DNA from: Tabrizicola caldifontis
GTDB taxonomy: Bacteria > Pseudomonadota > Alphaproteobacteria > Rhodobacterales > Rhodobacteraceae
Reading direction: 5' to 3'
Length of the DNA stretch: 64,000 nucleotides
NCBI RefSeq assembly: GCF_004762095.1
Contig: NZ_SIJH01000006.1
Coordinates: 62,001 to 126,000, forward strand
Shown one piece after another: positions 9,525 to 19,613 of this stretch. The position numbers were made by a program, and so were the translations under genes. Position 1 is the stretch's first letter. Each line of letters opens with the position of its first letter. A model generated the notes under the pieces. That model was not told the DNA's origin. It searched no databases and was given only the letters and a program-made list of their open reading frames with translations.

Positions 9525-10421
9525 ATGGCCATTCTCATCACCGAAAAGACCCGCGTCATCGTGCAGGGCATCACCGGGCGGATCGGCAGCTTCCACGCGG
9601 CCGACATGATCCGCCATGGAACCAATGTCGTGGGCGGCGTCACGCCCGGACGGGGCGGGGAAACTCACCTCGACCGGCCGCTGTTCAACACCGTGCGCGA
9701 GGCGGTCGAGGCGACAGGAGCGGAAGCCAGCCTTGTCTTTGTCCCGCCCCCATTCGCCGCCGATGCGATCATGGAGGCGGCCGATGCCGGAATCCGCACG
9801 GCAGTGTGCGTCACTGACGGCATCCCCAGCCAGGACATGATGCGGGTGAAGCGATTCCTGAAGCGCTATCCCGAGGCCCGCAAGATGCGGTTGATCGGCC
9901 CCAACTGTGCCGGGATCATCAGTCCCGGCAAGGGCTTCATGGGGATCATGCCGCCACACATCTATATGCCGGGTCGGGTTGGAATCGTCGGCCGGTCGGG
10001 GACGCTGGGCTATGAGGCCGCGTCCCAGATGAAGGCCCTGGGGATCGGCGTTTCGACTTCAGTCGGCATCGGTGGCGACCCGATCAACGGTTCCAGCTTC
10101 AAGGACATCCTGCAACTCTTTGAAGATGATCACGAAACCGATGCAGTGATGATGATCGGCGAAATCGGCGGCCCACAGGAGGCCGAAGCTGCTGCCTATG
10201 CGCGCGACCACATGTCCAAACCGGTTGTGGCCTATATTGCCGGGCTTTCGGCACCCAAGGGCCGCAAGATGGGCCATGCGGGCGCCATCATCAGCGCCTT
10301 CGGTGAATCGGCGCAGGAAAAGGTGGAAATCCTGACAGCGGCCGGCATCACCGTGGCCCCGAACCCCAGCGCCATGGGTGAGACCATGGCCCGTGTCCTC
10401 AGCATGAAGAAGGCGGCCTGA
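9525..10421 (+). CDS. mtkB: Malate--CoA ligase alpha subunit
   Basis: A 298-residue CoA-binding subunit of the SucD type. It has the N-terminal Rossmann region (VQGITGRIGSFH), GPNCAGIISPG, and His251 in KMGHAGAI, which matches the histidine that is phosphorylated during the reaction. It pairs with MtkA and begins 11 bases after it with an aggagg-like ribosome site. The operon ends here: the next gene, rsmA, is convergent only 27 bases away. Confidence 0.9.
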   Translation: MAILITEKTRVIVQGITGRIGSFHAADMIRHGTNVVGGVTPGRGGETHLDRPLFNTVREAVEATGAEASLVFVPPPFAADAIMEAADAGIRTAVCVTDGIPSQDMMRVKRFLKRYPEARKMRLIGPNCAGIISPGKGFMGIMPPHIYMPGRVGIVGRSGTLGYEAASQMKALGIGVSTSVGIGGDPINGSSFKDILQLFEDDHETDAVMMIGEIGGPQEAEAAAYARDHMSKPVVAYIAGLSAPKGRKMGHAGAIISAFGESAQEKVEILTAAGITVAPNPSAMGETMARVLSMKKAA

Positions 10422-10448
10422 GGCGACGGCTCTTCGGGATGCTTGCTT

Positions 10449-11315
10449 CTAGGATACCGCGCGCGCAAGGGCGCAGAACTGTTCCAGACCGATCTCCTCG
10501 GCCCGTGCGGTCGGGGGGATGCCCAGGCTTTCGAGCACGGTCTCGATATCCGGCCGCAATGCCTTTAGCGAAGCGCGCAGCATCTTGCGGCGCTGGTTGA
10601 AGGCCATGGCCGTCACGCGCTGCAGCACCGCGAAATCGCAGGGAAAGCGCGGCGCGGGCAGGGCGGTCAGCTGCACGACGGCCGAATGAACCTTGGGCGT
10701 GGGGGTGAAGGCTTCGGGCGGCAGGGTCATCACGATCCGTGCCTCGCAGCGCCATTGGGCCAGCAGCGCCAGCCGTCCGTAATGTTCTGTCCGTGGCCTG
10801 GCCACGATCCGTTCGGCCACCTCCTTCTGGAACATGAGCGTCAAAGATGACCAGATCGGCGGCCAGACTGGGGGCGACAGCCACCGGATCAGAAGCTCGG
10901 TGCCAACGTTGTAAGGCAGGTTGGCAACGATCTTGACCGGAGGCTTCAGGTGCTGGGTGAGGTCGAGTTCCAGCGCGTCGCCGTGCAGAACCGTAAGCCG
11001 CCCCGGATAGGCCGCCGCGATCTCGGCCAGGGCGGGCAGGGCACGGGCGTCCTTTTCCACAGCCACCACATGCCGTGCCCCCTCGGCCAGAAGGCCGCGG
11101 GTCAAGCCACCGGGACCGGGGCCGACCTCCAGCACGTCGCAGGCCGTCAGATCGCCGGCCGAACGTGCGATCTTTGCCGTAAGGTTCAGATCCAGAAGAA
11201 AATTCTGGCCAAGTTGCTTCTTCGCCACCAGATCATGCGACCGGATCACCTCGCGCAGCGGGGGCAGACCGTCAATCGTGCCCACCACAGCCCCCTGCTG
11301 CTGCCCGCCGGGCAT
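10449..11315 (-). CDS. rsmA: 16S rRNA (adenine1518/1519-N6,N6)-dimethyltransferase
   Basis: An RsmA/KsgA methyltransferase that dimethylates two adenines in the 3' hairpin of 16S rRNA. SAM motif I is [13 protein letters not shown] and the catalytic motif IV is [18 protein letters not shown] is the family N-terminus. The open frame starts at 11315 and overlaps the 3' end of pdxA. GTG codons at 11288 or 11285, just upstream of [12 protein letters not shown] and preceded by a G-rich ribosome site, are the more likely true starts. Last gene of the lptF-lptG-lptD-surA-pdxA-rsmA run. Confidence 0.92.
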   Translation of the reverse strand: MPGGQQQGAVVGTIDGLPPLREVIRSHDLVAKKQLGQNFLLDLNLTAKIARSAGDLTACDVLEVGPGPGGLTRGLLAEGARHVVAVEKDARALPALAEIAAAYPGRLTVLHGDALELDLTQHLKPPVKIVANLPYNVGTELLIRWLSPPVWPPIWSSLTLMFQKEVAERIVARPRTEHYGRLALLAQWRCEARIVMTLPPEAFTPTPKVHSAVVQLTALPAPRFPCDFAVLQRVTAMAFNQRRKMLRASLKALRPDIETVLESLGIPPTARAEEIGLEQFCALARAVS

Positions 11316-12249
11316 CAGCCATGTGGCGCGCCATGCGCAAGGCTGCGATCATGCTTGCCGGATCGGCAATGCCGCGACCGGCGATGTCGTAGGCCGTGCC
11401 GTGATCGGGCGAGGTTCGCACGAAGGGCAGGCCCAGCGTAACATTGACCCCCCCGGCGAAGTCGATGGTCTTGATCGGGATCAGCGCCTGGTCGTGATAG
11501 GCGCAGATCGCGGCGTCATAGCCTTTGCGCGCCGCCGGGTGAAACATGGTATCTGCTGGCAGTGGCCCGCGGATCGCCATCCCTTCGGACGAAAGCCGCG
11601 CGATCAGCGGGGCCATCCAGTCAAGTTCTTCGCGACCCATGGCGCCGCCTTCTCCGGCGTGAGGGTTCAGGCCCGCGACGGCAAGGCGCGGCGCGGCAAT
11701 CCCGAAGTCGCGGATCAACCCGTCCCGCGTGATACGGATGGTCGTTTCCAGCAGGGCCGGCGTCAGCACTTTCGGCACCTCGGACAGCGCAATGTGAATG
11801 GTGGCGGGAACGACGCGAAGCTCGGGGCAGGCCAGCATCATCACCACATGGTCGGTTCCGGCCAGATGCGCCAGGAACTCGGTATGGCCGGGAAAGGCAA
11901 AACCTGCGCCGTCCTTCAGCGCCTTCTTGTGGATTGGCGCGGTGCAAAGCGCGGCCGCGGCACCGGACCGGACAAGTCCAACCGCGCGTTCGATGACTGC
12001 AACCACGCCGCCCGCGTTCGCGGGATCGGGGCGGCCCGGCAGGGCCGAGGCCGGGAAGTCATGGCGCAGAACGCAAAGCGGACCGTCCGTGACCCCCTCG
12101 CCCTCGGACACTTCGCGCCAGGCGGTTCCCTCCGGCAGATGCCGCGGGTCGCCCAGCCAGACGAAACGTTCACCGGCAGCCCAAGCCTTGGCGGCTATCT
12201 CCGGCCCGATCCCGGACGGATCGCCGCAGCTCAGGACAACGGGGGCCAT
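11272..12249 (-). CDS. pdxA: 4-hydroxythreonine-4-phosphate dehydrogenase
   Basis: PdxA oxidises 4-phosphohydroxy-L-threonine in pyridoxal phosphate synthesis. About 325 residues, normal for the family. Metal-ligand histidines lie in [10 protein letters not shown], in YHDQALIP and in [21 protein letters not shown] is also conserved. The ATG at 12249 shares a base with the surA stop codon (a GTG directly before it at 12252 is an alternative), so it is translationally coupled to surA. The 3' end overlaps the rsmA start region. Confidence 0.93.
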   Translation of the reverse strand: MAPVVLSCGDPSGIGPEIAAKAWAAGERFVWLGDPRHLPEGTAWREVSEGEGVTDGPLCVLRHDFPASALPGRPDPANAGGVVAVIERAVGLVRSGAAAALCTAPIHKKALKDGAGFAFPGHTEFLAHLAGTDHVVMMLACPELRVVPATIHIALSEVPKVLTPALLETTIRITRDGLIRDFGIAAPRLAVAGLNPHAGEGGAMGREELDWMAPLIARLSSEGMAIRGPLPADTMFHPAARKGYDAAICAYHDQALIPIKTIDFAGGVNVTLGLPFVRTSPDHGTAYDIAGRGIADPASMIAALRMARHMADARRAAAGGCGGHD

Positions 12250-13454
12250 CACGGCTCGCGGATGATCGCAGCCGCGCGGAGTTCTTCCAGATAGCCCGCG
12301 GCCATGCCCTCGAGCTTCTGGTTGATCACCCGTTCACGCACCTGATCGCGGGTCGGCGGTTCCTCGAGCGTCTGCTGGCGGCCGCAGAGCATCAGGAAGC
12401 GGCGATAACCCGAACGGGTCAGCGCAACCGAGCTTTCGCCGGGGTCCAGCCGCGCGAGTTCCAGAGCCACATCACCCGGGACTTCGGCCACTGGCTGGGT
12501 CGTGATCGTCAGACGGTCTTCGGGCAGTCCCTTTGCCTGGCCGTAAAGGTCATTGCAGGTGTCCACGGCCGCGCGGATGCGGGCGATTTCCGCGGCGTCG
12601 TCCGGCACCAGGAATTCCGCCCATTCCACCGTGACCGCGATCGGCTCGGCGCTTTCATCGCGCGCCACGTCGCGCAGCTGGAACAGGACGACCGCCCCCG
12701 GAACCTGCACGGGATCCGATACCTCGCCTGGGCCGAGCGCCAGCACCGCGGCGCCAATCGGGCCGGGCAGGTTGGCCAGAGGAATCCAGTCGAGGCGCCC
12801 GCCATTGCCAGCCGTGGAGGCCGCCGAATACTGGCGCGCGGCTGCGGCAAACGCCGCCTCGCCGCTGATCGTGTCGGACAGACGCTGCGCCAGCGCCATC
12901 TGCTCGCGGCCATCGCTGCCCTCGGGTACTGGGATCACCAGCTCCGACGCCAGGATCCGCAGGGCGCGCGGCCGGGCCGAGGCTTCCAGCGCGCGATCCA
13001 CATCATTTTCGCTGATCGGCACCTGGCCAAGGAACCGGGCGCGCACCGCCTTGCGCCATAGAAGGCCCGCCGAAACGAAGTCGCGGAAGGTTTCGGCCGA
13101 GATCCCGACCTTTTCGAATTCGGCAATCAGGCCTTCGGCCGTCAGGTTGGCCCGCGAGGCGAATTCCTCCATGCCCCGGCGCACCTCGTCCTCGGTCAGG
13201 GTAAGGCCAAGGCGTTTGGCTTCGGTTTGTTGCAGGCGGTCATCCACCAGGGCTTTCAGCGCCTCTTCCTCGGGGTTTCCGGGCGCACGCAGCACCTGCA
13301 GGAACATGGCCCGTTGCTGCACCTCGTATTCGGTGATGACGCGGTCGTTGACATACAGCCGCGGGGCAAACAGATCCTGCGCCAGCACGGGCCCCGCGAG
13401 AAGCGCCCCGCACAGAATCGCCGCCACCCGCCGTTTCAGAAAGGAAAATGCCAT
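12249..13454 (-). CDS. surA: Periplasmic peptidyl-prolyl isomerase/chaperone SurA
   Basis: About 401 residues: a signal peptide (FLKRRVAAILCGALLAGPVLAQ), a SurA N-terminal chaperone domain (VNDRVITEYEVQQR), a parvulin-type PPIase region around residues 165-270 (ARQYSAASTAGNGGRLDWI, LGPGEVSDPV) and a C-terminal segment. SurA escorts outer-membrane proteins, LptD included, through the periplasm. I used the ATG at 13454, directly before the signal peptide; an upstream in-frame ATG at 13478 is possible. It sits between lptD and pdxA as in many proteobacteria. Confidence 0.9.
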   Translation of the reverse strand: MAFSFLKRRVAAILCGALLAGPVLAQDLFAPRLYVNDRVITEYEVQQRAMFLQVLRAPGNPEEEALKALVDDRLQQTEAKRLGLTLTEDEVRRGMEEFASRANLTAEGLIAEFEKVGISAETFRDFVSAGLLWRKAVRARFLGQVPISENDVDRALEASARPRALRILASELVIPVPEGSDGREQMALAQRLSDTISGEAAFAAAARQYSAASTAGNGGRLDWIPLANLPGPIGAAVLALGPGEVSDPVQVPGAVVLFQLRDVARDESAEPIAVTVEWAEFLVPDDAAEIARIRAAVDTCNDLYGQAKGLPEDRLTITTQPVAEVPGDVALELARLDPGESSVALTRSGYRRFLMLCGRQQTLEEPPTRDQVRERVINQKLEGMAAGYLEELRAAAIIREP

Positions 13455-13521
13455 TGCCTTTGCCGCTCTTCCCGCCATCCGTCTAATGCCTGCAGGTCTC
13501 TGCCCGCTCGTTTCTGTGCCG

Positions 13522-15666
13522 TCACCTGCGACAGGTTCGCGCCGGCCCGCCCTTGGCGCTGCCGCCGAAGCCCACCAGATCCAGCGACAGGCTGAAGTCC
13601 GTCGTCGGGTTCACACTAGTCGAGGATGTGAAGCGACGCGAGAGGGAAACGTCGAAGCGCAGGCACTCGTTCAGGAACTCCACTCCCAGGCCGGCGACCG
13701 TGCCTTGATCGGCAACAAAGTCGTAGCGACCTGACAGCTTGGCCGTCCAGTTCGGGTCCAGCTTCTGCCGTGCGTCAAAGGTGACTTCGCGCGTGGGTTC
13801 CAGCCGGTTTTCGATAGGATCCTCGACCGCGTAGATCAGTGAACCGGCAAGCGAAGTGCGCGCGCCGCTGTAGGTTACGCGCGCCTCGCCTTTGGTCAGG
13901 TCCAGGTCATCAGACAGAACGGCACGCGCGGTCAGGGCCACGGAATTCGACAGAGTGAAGTTCACCCCTGCTAGCCAGTCCGATCGCTGCCCGGCGAGGC
14001 CCGAAGCCGGACCGAACTGGCTCAGGTCCGCCTCGCGGTAGACACGCCCCACCATGACCCCCATCGACCAGCCATCGGGGTCGTGTCGCGTCCAGCTGAC
14101 GCCCAGGTTGGCCCGCGGACCGCGTTCCACGGCATCCGATCCCGGAAAGCGATCCAGCGCGAACAGGCTGGCTTCGTCGAATTCTACCAGAACCGAGTCT
14201 TCGTTCGGCAGGGTTTCGGCATCGGACGAAGCCCAGATGAACTGCGCCACCGGCTCGATCACATGCGTCGCCCCGCCATCGCCGACCTTAACCCAGGGCC
14301 AGCGCAATTCGACCCCGACATTGCCATGGGTGCGTGTCGTCCGGCCTTCGTAGCTGGCATCCTGGGCGATGCTGTAGGCGTCGGCCGTCGCCTCGCCCAG
14401 GATCGTCGTCTCGATTCCCATGGGCAGCAGGAAGCTCTTGCGCCAATCGATCCGCGCCGAGATCCGGCCAAGGTCACGGCCGTCAGCGATGTTGTCGCTG
14501 TCTGGTCCGTCGATGGGGCTGGTCGAGCTGCGATAGTGGTTGTGCGTCTGCAGTCGAAGGCCGCCTTCGCCGCCGACCGCCCCCAGCGAGAAGCGGCGAT
14601 GGAAGGTCAGGTCAGACACGATCGAGGGGATGGTAGTGTTGTCCTCGTCGTCGCGCAGTGTCTGGAAACTGATGATCCGGGCCGAGATGTGTTCGTTGCG
14701 CCGGGTGCGGCTGATTTCGAGGCGGCTGTCGAGCCGGTCCAGGTTGGCGATCCCGTAGTCCAGCAGATAGGCGGGGTCGGACACGGTCTGGCCCTTGATC
14801 GTCAGGCCGAAGTTCGCCGGCAGGCTGAAGGCGCCATCGACGAAAAGATACCCCCGCGGATCACCGGGGATCAGTCTGTCCTGAGTGACTGCCCCGTTCA
14901 GCTCGATCCGGCCGGTGGCAAAGGCCTGACGATAGCGCAGATTCAGCGTCGTGCTGTTGCGGAAGGTAAGGTAGGGTGCCACCGTCAGGTCGGCCGAGGG
15001 GCCGAGGGCGATGAAGTAGGGAATCTTCACCCCTGTGCCGAGATCCGACGTGGTGCGGACCGTGGGCATCAGGAAGCCCGTCGCCCGGTCGAGCGTGGGG
15101 TCGGGCATCCGCAGGCGCGGAATGTAGAAAACCGGAACGCCGGCCAGCCGGAATTGCGCGTGGTCGAAATAGATCTGGCGTTCCACCTCGTCATGCACCA
15201 CGCGGCGTGCGCGGATTTCCCACAGCGGGGTCGGGTCGCCCTCGCATACCTTGCAGGACGACGCCGCGACGGTTTCCATCGCGTTGTAACGGCCGGCGAC
15301 ACGCATCATCCGGTTCGCGGCAAGCTGCAACTGCCTGTTCAGCACGAGGCGCGCGCTGGTCAGGATGCCTTCGGTCAGGTCGGCCTGCAACTCGGCCTGC
15401 GAGGCGAGGATCACCACATCGCCGGTCGCCTCGGTCAGGACGATCGGGCCGGTGATCTCCAGCCGGTCCGTGGCCTGGTCATAGACGATACGCTGTGCCT
15501 TCAGGCGGCGGCCCTTGAAGAACACCTCGACGTTGCCCTCGGCGATCAGCCGGGTGTCGCCGGTGATGGCCAGACTGTCCGAAACCAGGGTCGCCTGGTC
15601 CTGCGCGCGCGCCGGCAGCGCGAGGGTGAAGCAAAGAGCGAACAGGGCAAGAAGACGGACCGCCAT
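13522..15666 (-). CDS. lptD: LPS-assembly protein LptD (outer membrane)
   Basis: A 714-residue OstA/LptD protein. It has a signal peptide (LLALFALCFTLALPARAQ), an N-terminal LptA-like domain (SDSLAITGDTRLIAEGNVEVF), and a large beta-barrel rich in alternating strands (FDHAQFRLAGVPVFYIPRLRMPDP is broken here at 20: FDHAQFRLAGVPVFY). The barrel places lipopolysaccharide in the outer leaflet. The open frame continues 270 bases upstream, but that stretch is non-coding overlap with lptG. The ATG at 15666 shares its A with the lptG stop codon. The C-terminus (GGPARTCRR) lacks the usual terminal aromatic residue. Confidence 0.92.
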   Translation of the reverse strand: MAVRLLALFALCFTLALPARAQDQATLVSDSLAITGDTRLIAEGNVEVFFKGRRLKAQRIVYDQATDRLEITGPIVLTEATGDVVILASQAELQADLTEGILTSARLVLNRQLQLAANRMMRVAGRYNAMETVAASSCKVCEGDPTPLWEIRARRVVHDEVERQIYFDHAQFRLAGVPVFYIPRLRMPDPTLDRATGFLMPTVRTTSDLGTGVKIPYFIALGPSADLTVAPYLTFRNSTTLNLRYRQAFATGRIELNGAVTQDRLIPGDPRGYLFVDGAFSLPANFGLTIKGQTVSDPAYLLDYGIANLDRLDSRLEISRTRRNEHISARIISFQTLRDDEDNTTIPSIVSDLTFHRRFSLGAVGGEGGLRLQTHNHYRSSTSPIDGPDSDNIADGRDLGRISARIDWRKSFLLPMGIETTILGEATADAYSIAQDASYEGRTTRTHGNVGVELRWPWVKVGDGGATHVIEPVAQFIWASSDAETLPNEDSVLVEFDEASLFALDRFPGSDAVERGPRANLGVSWTRHDPDGWSMGVMVGRVYREADLSQFGPASGLAGQRSDWLAGVNFTLSNSVALTARAVLSDDLDLTKGEARVTYSGARTSLAGSLIYAVEDPIENRLEPTREVTFDARQKLDPNWTAKLSGRYDFVADQGTVAGLGVEFLNECLRFDVSLSRRFTSSTSVNPTTDFSLSLDLVGFGGSAKGGPARTCRR

Positions 15667-16763
15667 CAGCCATCCTCCAGGTGCAGCAGCAGGCTCAGCG
15701 CCAGCATGACGGCGGCGGCAGGTGGGGTCCAGGCAGCAAGGGCGATCGGGATCTGGCCGGTGTCGCCAAGGGCCTGCGCGAAATTTCGCAGGAAATAGAT
15801 GGCGAAACCCGAGAGCAGGGCATACAGCACCATGCGGCCAGTGCCGCCGAAGCGGACGTGCCGCATGGTGAAGCCAGCCGCCACCAGCACCATCGCCACC
15901 ATAAGCAGCGGCTGGGCCAGTTCCATCTGGAACCACAGCCGGTAGGCCCGCGCCGAAAAGCCGGCGCGTTCCAGATCGTCGATATAGCGGGGCAGATCCC
16001 AGAAGCCGATGGCGCTGGGTGTTCCGAAGCTGTCTCGTATCCGTTCCGCAGTAAGGTCAGAGGGCAGGCGCAGCGGCCCCGGCTCGCTGATGGCGTTCAA
16101 TTCGGGGTTCGCCGCCGTCAGATCCCACCGCTTGACGCCGCTGAGTTCCCAGGCCCCCGGTGTCAGCCTGGCCGAGTCGGCCTCGATCCGCGTCGTGGGC
16201 AAGCCACGGGCATCGAAGCCAAGGAAGGTGACACCGAACAGCTCTGTCCCGTCGGGATTTGCGCGCGCTGCCTGGATCACCGTCTGCCCGTCCTCTGCCC
16301 CCTGACGCAGCCACAGCCCCGTATCGGCGACCGACAGAACCGAGCCGTCGCCGCGCGACAGTTGCGCGCGCTTGGCGTCATAGGCCTTCGAGGTTGCCGC
16401 GACCAGCGGGTTGAACAGCGCAACTGTCAGCGCACCCAGCGCGACCGACACCAGCACCGGTGTCAGCAGGAACCGAAGCCCCGACCGCCCCGCCGCGCGC
16501 ACGACAACCAGTTCCGATGACCGGGCAAGGCCCAGGAACATGGCGATCGCCCCCATGATCATGATCAGCGGCAGGATGCGATACAGCGTTTCGGGCACGT
16601 TCAGCAGCGAAAGCTGCGCAGCGCCCGCAAGCCCCAGTCCCGCATCGGAAAAGCGGCGCAGCTGTTCGATCATGTCAAGCAGCATCAGGATGCCGAAGAA
16701 GATCAGGAACACCCGGCCCACCGTGCCAAGAAAGCGCCGTGCGATGTACAGGCTGAGCGTCAT
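15666..16763 (-). CDS. lptG: LPS export ABC transporter permease LptG
   Basis: A 365-residue YjgP/YjgQ-family permease starting MTLSLYIARRFLG. Three hydrophobic segments lie at the N-terminus, a periplasmic beta-jellyroll region in the middle (GLPTTRIEADSARLTPG) and three more at the C-terminus (LLMVAMVLVAAGFTM, MVLYALLSGFAIYFL, LAAWTPPAAAVMLAL). It works with LptF and LptB to extract LPS from the inner membrane. The start overlaps the lptF stop by four bases (ATGA), and the end overlaps lptD. Confidence 0.93.
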   Translation of the reverse strand: MTLSLYIARRFLGTVGRVFLIFFGILMLLDMIEQLRRFSDAGLGLAGAAQLSLLNVPETLYRILPLIMIMGAIAMFLGLARSSELVVVRAAGRSGLRFLLTPVLVSVALGALTVALFNPLVAATSKAYDAKRAQLSRGDGSVLSVADTGLWLRQGAEDGQTVIQAARANPDGTELFGVTFLGFDARGLPTTRIEADSARLTPGAWELSGVKRWDLTAANPELNAISEPGPLRLPSDLTAERIRDSFGTPSAIGFWDLPRYIDDLERAGFSARAYRLWFQMELAQPLLMVAMVLVAAGFTMRHVRFGGTGRMVLYALLSGFAIYFLRNFAQALGDTGQIPIALAAWTPPAAAVMLALSLLLHLEDG

Positions 16764-17875
16764 GCCGCCGCCCCCCTCAGGCGGCGGGGCCGCTGGGAAA
16801 AGGCCAGAAGTCCCAGCGCCAGAACGATCCCGGTCAGCGGTGCCAGATAGACCATCGGCCAGGCATTGGCCGACTGGATCGCAACGCTGCCTGCCCATGT
16901 CCAGATCAGCTGGACAGCAATCAGCAGGCCGACCGCCAGCCCCATCTGACGCCACAGGCCGAACCGCGAGAAGCCGCCCTGCATCAGCGCGGAAAACCCC
17001 AGAAGCGCGGCCGCCACCGCCAGCAGCGGCGAGGCCAGGCGCGAATGGCCCTCTTCCAGCATCTCCGCCCGGGCGGCGCCGGCCGCGGCCATCACCTCGT
17101 CGCGCGGGAACAGCAGATCACCCGTCGGCAGCGCGTTCAGGGAAAGCGCCCCGCCGCCCGCCACATTGACCACGCCGGCAAGATCCAGCGTGAAGTCGGA
17201 AAACCGCGTGATCGCCATCCGATCATCGGCCCGGGCGAGCGTCTGTGTCGCCCCGTCCAGCATGACCAGCTTCGGCGCGACCTCGCCACGGACCAGAAAG
17301 GCCTTGCGCGCGGTGTGGATCACACGTTCGTCGGCGCGGCGTTCATCCGCAAGGAACAGGTCGATCAGCTCTCCGGTCTGGGTGATTTCGCGGATGTAAA
17401 GCGTGATTCCCTTCGCGGGATGCATGAACTGCCCTGCATTCAGGAAGCGCCCGGTGATGTTCTGGGAAATCTCGGCACTGCGCGCGCTGAGCGTGCGCTG
17501 ACTGGCAGGCACCAGTAGGTTGGTCAGGACAAGCTGCATGACCATGACGCAAAGCCCGAAATACAGCACCGGCCGCGCCAGACGGAAGGCCGAGAAACCT
17601 GTGGCCTGCATCACCACAAGTTCGCTTTCCTGCGTCAGGCGGTTCACAGCGTAAAGCACGGCCGCAAAGGCCGCGACAGGCAGAACCAGCCGGATCGCGT
17701 TCGGAAGGGTCAGAAGCGAGAACTCGAGGAACACCAGGGCAGACTGGCCGTCGCCGATCAGCTGATCGAACAGTCCCACCGCCCGGTTCACCCAGTAGAC
17801 CGCCACCAGCACGAGGGCGAAAAAGCCAAATAGCTGAAGCAGTTGCGACAGGATATATCTGTCGAATCTAGACAC
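16760..17875 (-). CDS. lptF: LPS export ABC transporter permease LptF
   Basis: A 371-residue permease starting at a GTG (SRFDRYILSQLLQLFG follows). It has paired N- and C-terminal membrane bundles and a central periplasmic domain (ITGRFLNAGQFMHPAKGITLYI), as in the YjgP/YjgQ family. The open frame extends to 18208 but that part runs into the divergent pepA gene and looks non-coding. First gene of the minus-strand operon; its promoter must lie in the 154 bases shared with pepA. Confidence 0.92.
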   Translation of the reverse strand: MSRFDRYILSQLLQLFGFFALVLVAVYWVNRAVGLFDQLIGDGQSALVFLEFSLLTLPNAIRLVLPVAAFAAVLYAVNRLTQESELVVMQATGFSAFRLARPVLYFGLCVMVMQLVLTNLLVPASQRTLSARSAEISQNITGRFLNAGQFMHPAKGITLYIREITQTGELIDLFLADERRADERVIHTARKAFLVRGEVAPKLVMLDGATQTLARADDRMAITRFSDFTLDLAGVVNVAGGGALSLNALPTGDLLFPRDEVMAAAGAARAEMLEEGHSRLASPLLAVAAALLGFSALMQGGFSRFGLWRQMGLAVGLLIAVQLIWTWAGSVAIQSANAWPMVYLAPLTGIVLALGLLAFSQRPRRLRGAAA

Positions 17876-18029
17876 GCCCGACCAGGCCCCTACAACATCT
17901 TGAAGCGACCCTAACGGAAATCCGGCGCGGCGAAAACTGCTATCTGGCCATTCCCGGTGCCGGATTGTAGCCTCCCGGCAGAGGTCCGCCAAGGCGCGGA
18001 CATCCCCGCAATGCGCATGAAGGTTTTCG

Positions 18030-19502
18030 ATGGCCCAGCCGCTTCCGATCCAGTTCCTCGCCCCCGATCTTGACGCCCTTTCAGCGGTGACCGGCCGCAT
18101 CGCCGTTCTGGCAGAGCCGGGCCAGCCGTTCAGCCCCGGCTTCCGCAGGCTGGACCGTCTGACCAGGGGCGCGCTGTCCAGGGCCGCGAGCTCCGAAGCC
18201 TTCGCCAAGCTGAAACCTGGCGAAGCGCTTGACCTGGCCTGGCCCGCCGGCCTTCAGGCCGAGGCGGTGCAGCTGATCCGTCTGCCGAAGAAGGCCGATG
18301 TCGCCCAGGCCCGCAAGGCCGGGGCCGCCGCGGGCAAGGCGCATGGGGCAGGGGGCACCCTGATCCTGGCCGAGGGGCATCCGCGGGCCGCCGACATCGC
18401 CTTCGGTCTGGCCCTGCGCGCCTATGACTTCGACAGCCACAAGACCGGCGAGAAGAAGGCGCCGGGGCCGGCGATCCTGGCCGTGACGAACCCCGAGGCC
18501 GTGGCCCGGGCGGCAGCACCCATGGCCGCTGTGGCCGAGGGCGTGTTCTTTACCCGTGATCTGGTGAACGAACCGGCGAACGTGCTGACCACCAACGATT
18601 TCGCCGCACGTCTGGCTGCGATGCAGGAGCTTGGCCTGCACGTCGAAATCCTGGAAGAGGACCAGCTGCGCAAGCTGGGAATGGGGGCGCTTCTCGGTGT
18701 GGGTCAGGGGTCGGAAAGCCCCTCGAAGGTGGTGGTCATGGAATGGCGCGGCGGCGGGAAGGACGAAGCCCCCTTCGCGCTGATCGGCAAGGGTGTCGTC
18801 TTCGACACCGGCGGCATCTCGATCAAGCCTGCGGCCGGCATGGAAGAGATGACCATGGACATGGGCGGTGCGGGCGTCGTCGCGGGGGTGATGCGGACGC
18901 TGGCCCTGCGCAAGGCGAAGGCGAATGTGGTTGGGCTGGTAGGGCTGGTCGAGAACATGCCCGACGGCCGCGCGCAGCGTCCGGGTGACGTGGTGAAGTC
19001 GATGAAGGGCGACACGATCGAGGTCATCAACACCGACGCCGAAGGGCGGCTCGTGCTGGCCGATGTGCTTTGGTACGCGCAGGAGCGATTCAAGCCCAGC
19101 GGCATGATCAACCTGGCCACGCTGACCGGCGCCATCATCATCGCGCTCGGGTATGAGAATGCTGGGGTGTTCTCGAACAACGACGATCTGTGCAACGCCT
19201 TCCTGGACGCAGCGAAGGCAGAGGGCGAGGGGGCCTGGCGCATGCCAATGGGCGAGGCCTACGACCAGAGGCTGAAATCGCGCATCGCCGACATGATGAA
19301 CGTCGGTGGCCGCGAGGGCGGGGCGATCACGGCGGCGCAGTTCCTGGCGCGCTTCGTCAAGCCAGAGGTGCCATGGTGCCATCTGGACATCGCCGGTACC
19401 ACCCTCGCCAAGGCCGACACCACGCTAGCGCCCAAGGGCGCGACAGGCTGGGGGGTCATGGCACTTGACCGGCTGATCCGCGAACGGTTCGAACGGAGCT
19501 AG
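18030..19502 (+). CDS. pepA: Leucyl (cytosol) aminopeptidase, M17 family
   Basis: A 490-residue M17 metallopeptidase with the signature NTDAEGRL at residues 334-341 (Arg340 catalytic) and the metal-binding Lys/Asp region GKGVVFDTGGISIKP. It removes N-terminal residues from peptides in the cytoplasm; some PepA proteins also bind DNA. It diverges from lptF and is followed after 111 bases by holC, a common pairing in proteobacteria. Confidence 0.93.
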   Translation: MAQPLPIQFLAPDLDALSAVTGRIAVLAEPGQPFSPGFRRLDRLTRGALSRAASSEAFAKLKPGEALDLAWPAGLQAEAVQLIRLPKKADVAQARKAGAAAGKAHGAGGTLILAEGHPRAADIAFGLALRAYDFDSHKTGEKKAPGPAILAVTNPEAVARAAAPMAAVAEGVFFTRDLVNEPANVLTTNDFAARLAAMQELGLHVEILEEDQLRKLGMGALLGVGQGSESPSKVVVMEWRGGGKDEAPFALIGKGVVFDTGGISIKPAAGMEEMTMDMGGAGVVAGVMRTLALRKAKANVVGLVGLVENMPDGRAQRPGDVVKSMKGDTIEVINTDAEGRLVLADVLWYAQERFKPSGMINLATLTGAIIIALGYENAGVFSNNDDLCNAFLDAAKAEGEGAWRMPMGEAYDQRLKSRIADMMNVGGREGGAITAAQFLARFVKPEVPWCHLDIAGTTLAKADTTLAPKGATGWGVMALDRLIRERFERS

Positions 19503-19613
19503 CGCCGGGGTGCCGCTTGTTCCTTCCCTTCGGATGGTCATCTACGCAGCACGCGCCGCGATGATCGGCCGCAAGGACGCGATCCGCAGTCCCTGCCGTC
19601 AGGAACGCCGCTG

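Noticed and set aside
8341-10421. Succinyl-CoA synthetase (sucCD)
   Set aside because: Sequence and gene order (sgaA-mclA upstream) fit malate thiokinase MtkAB; no TCA-cycle neighbours such as mdh or sucA are present.
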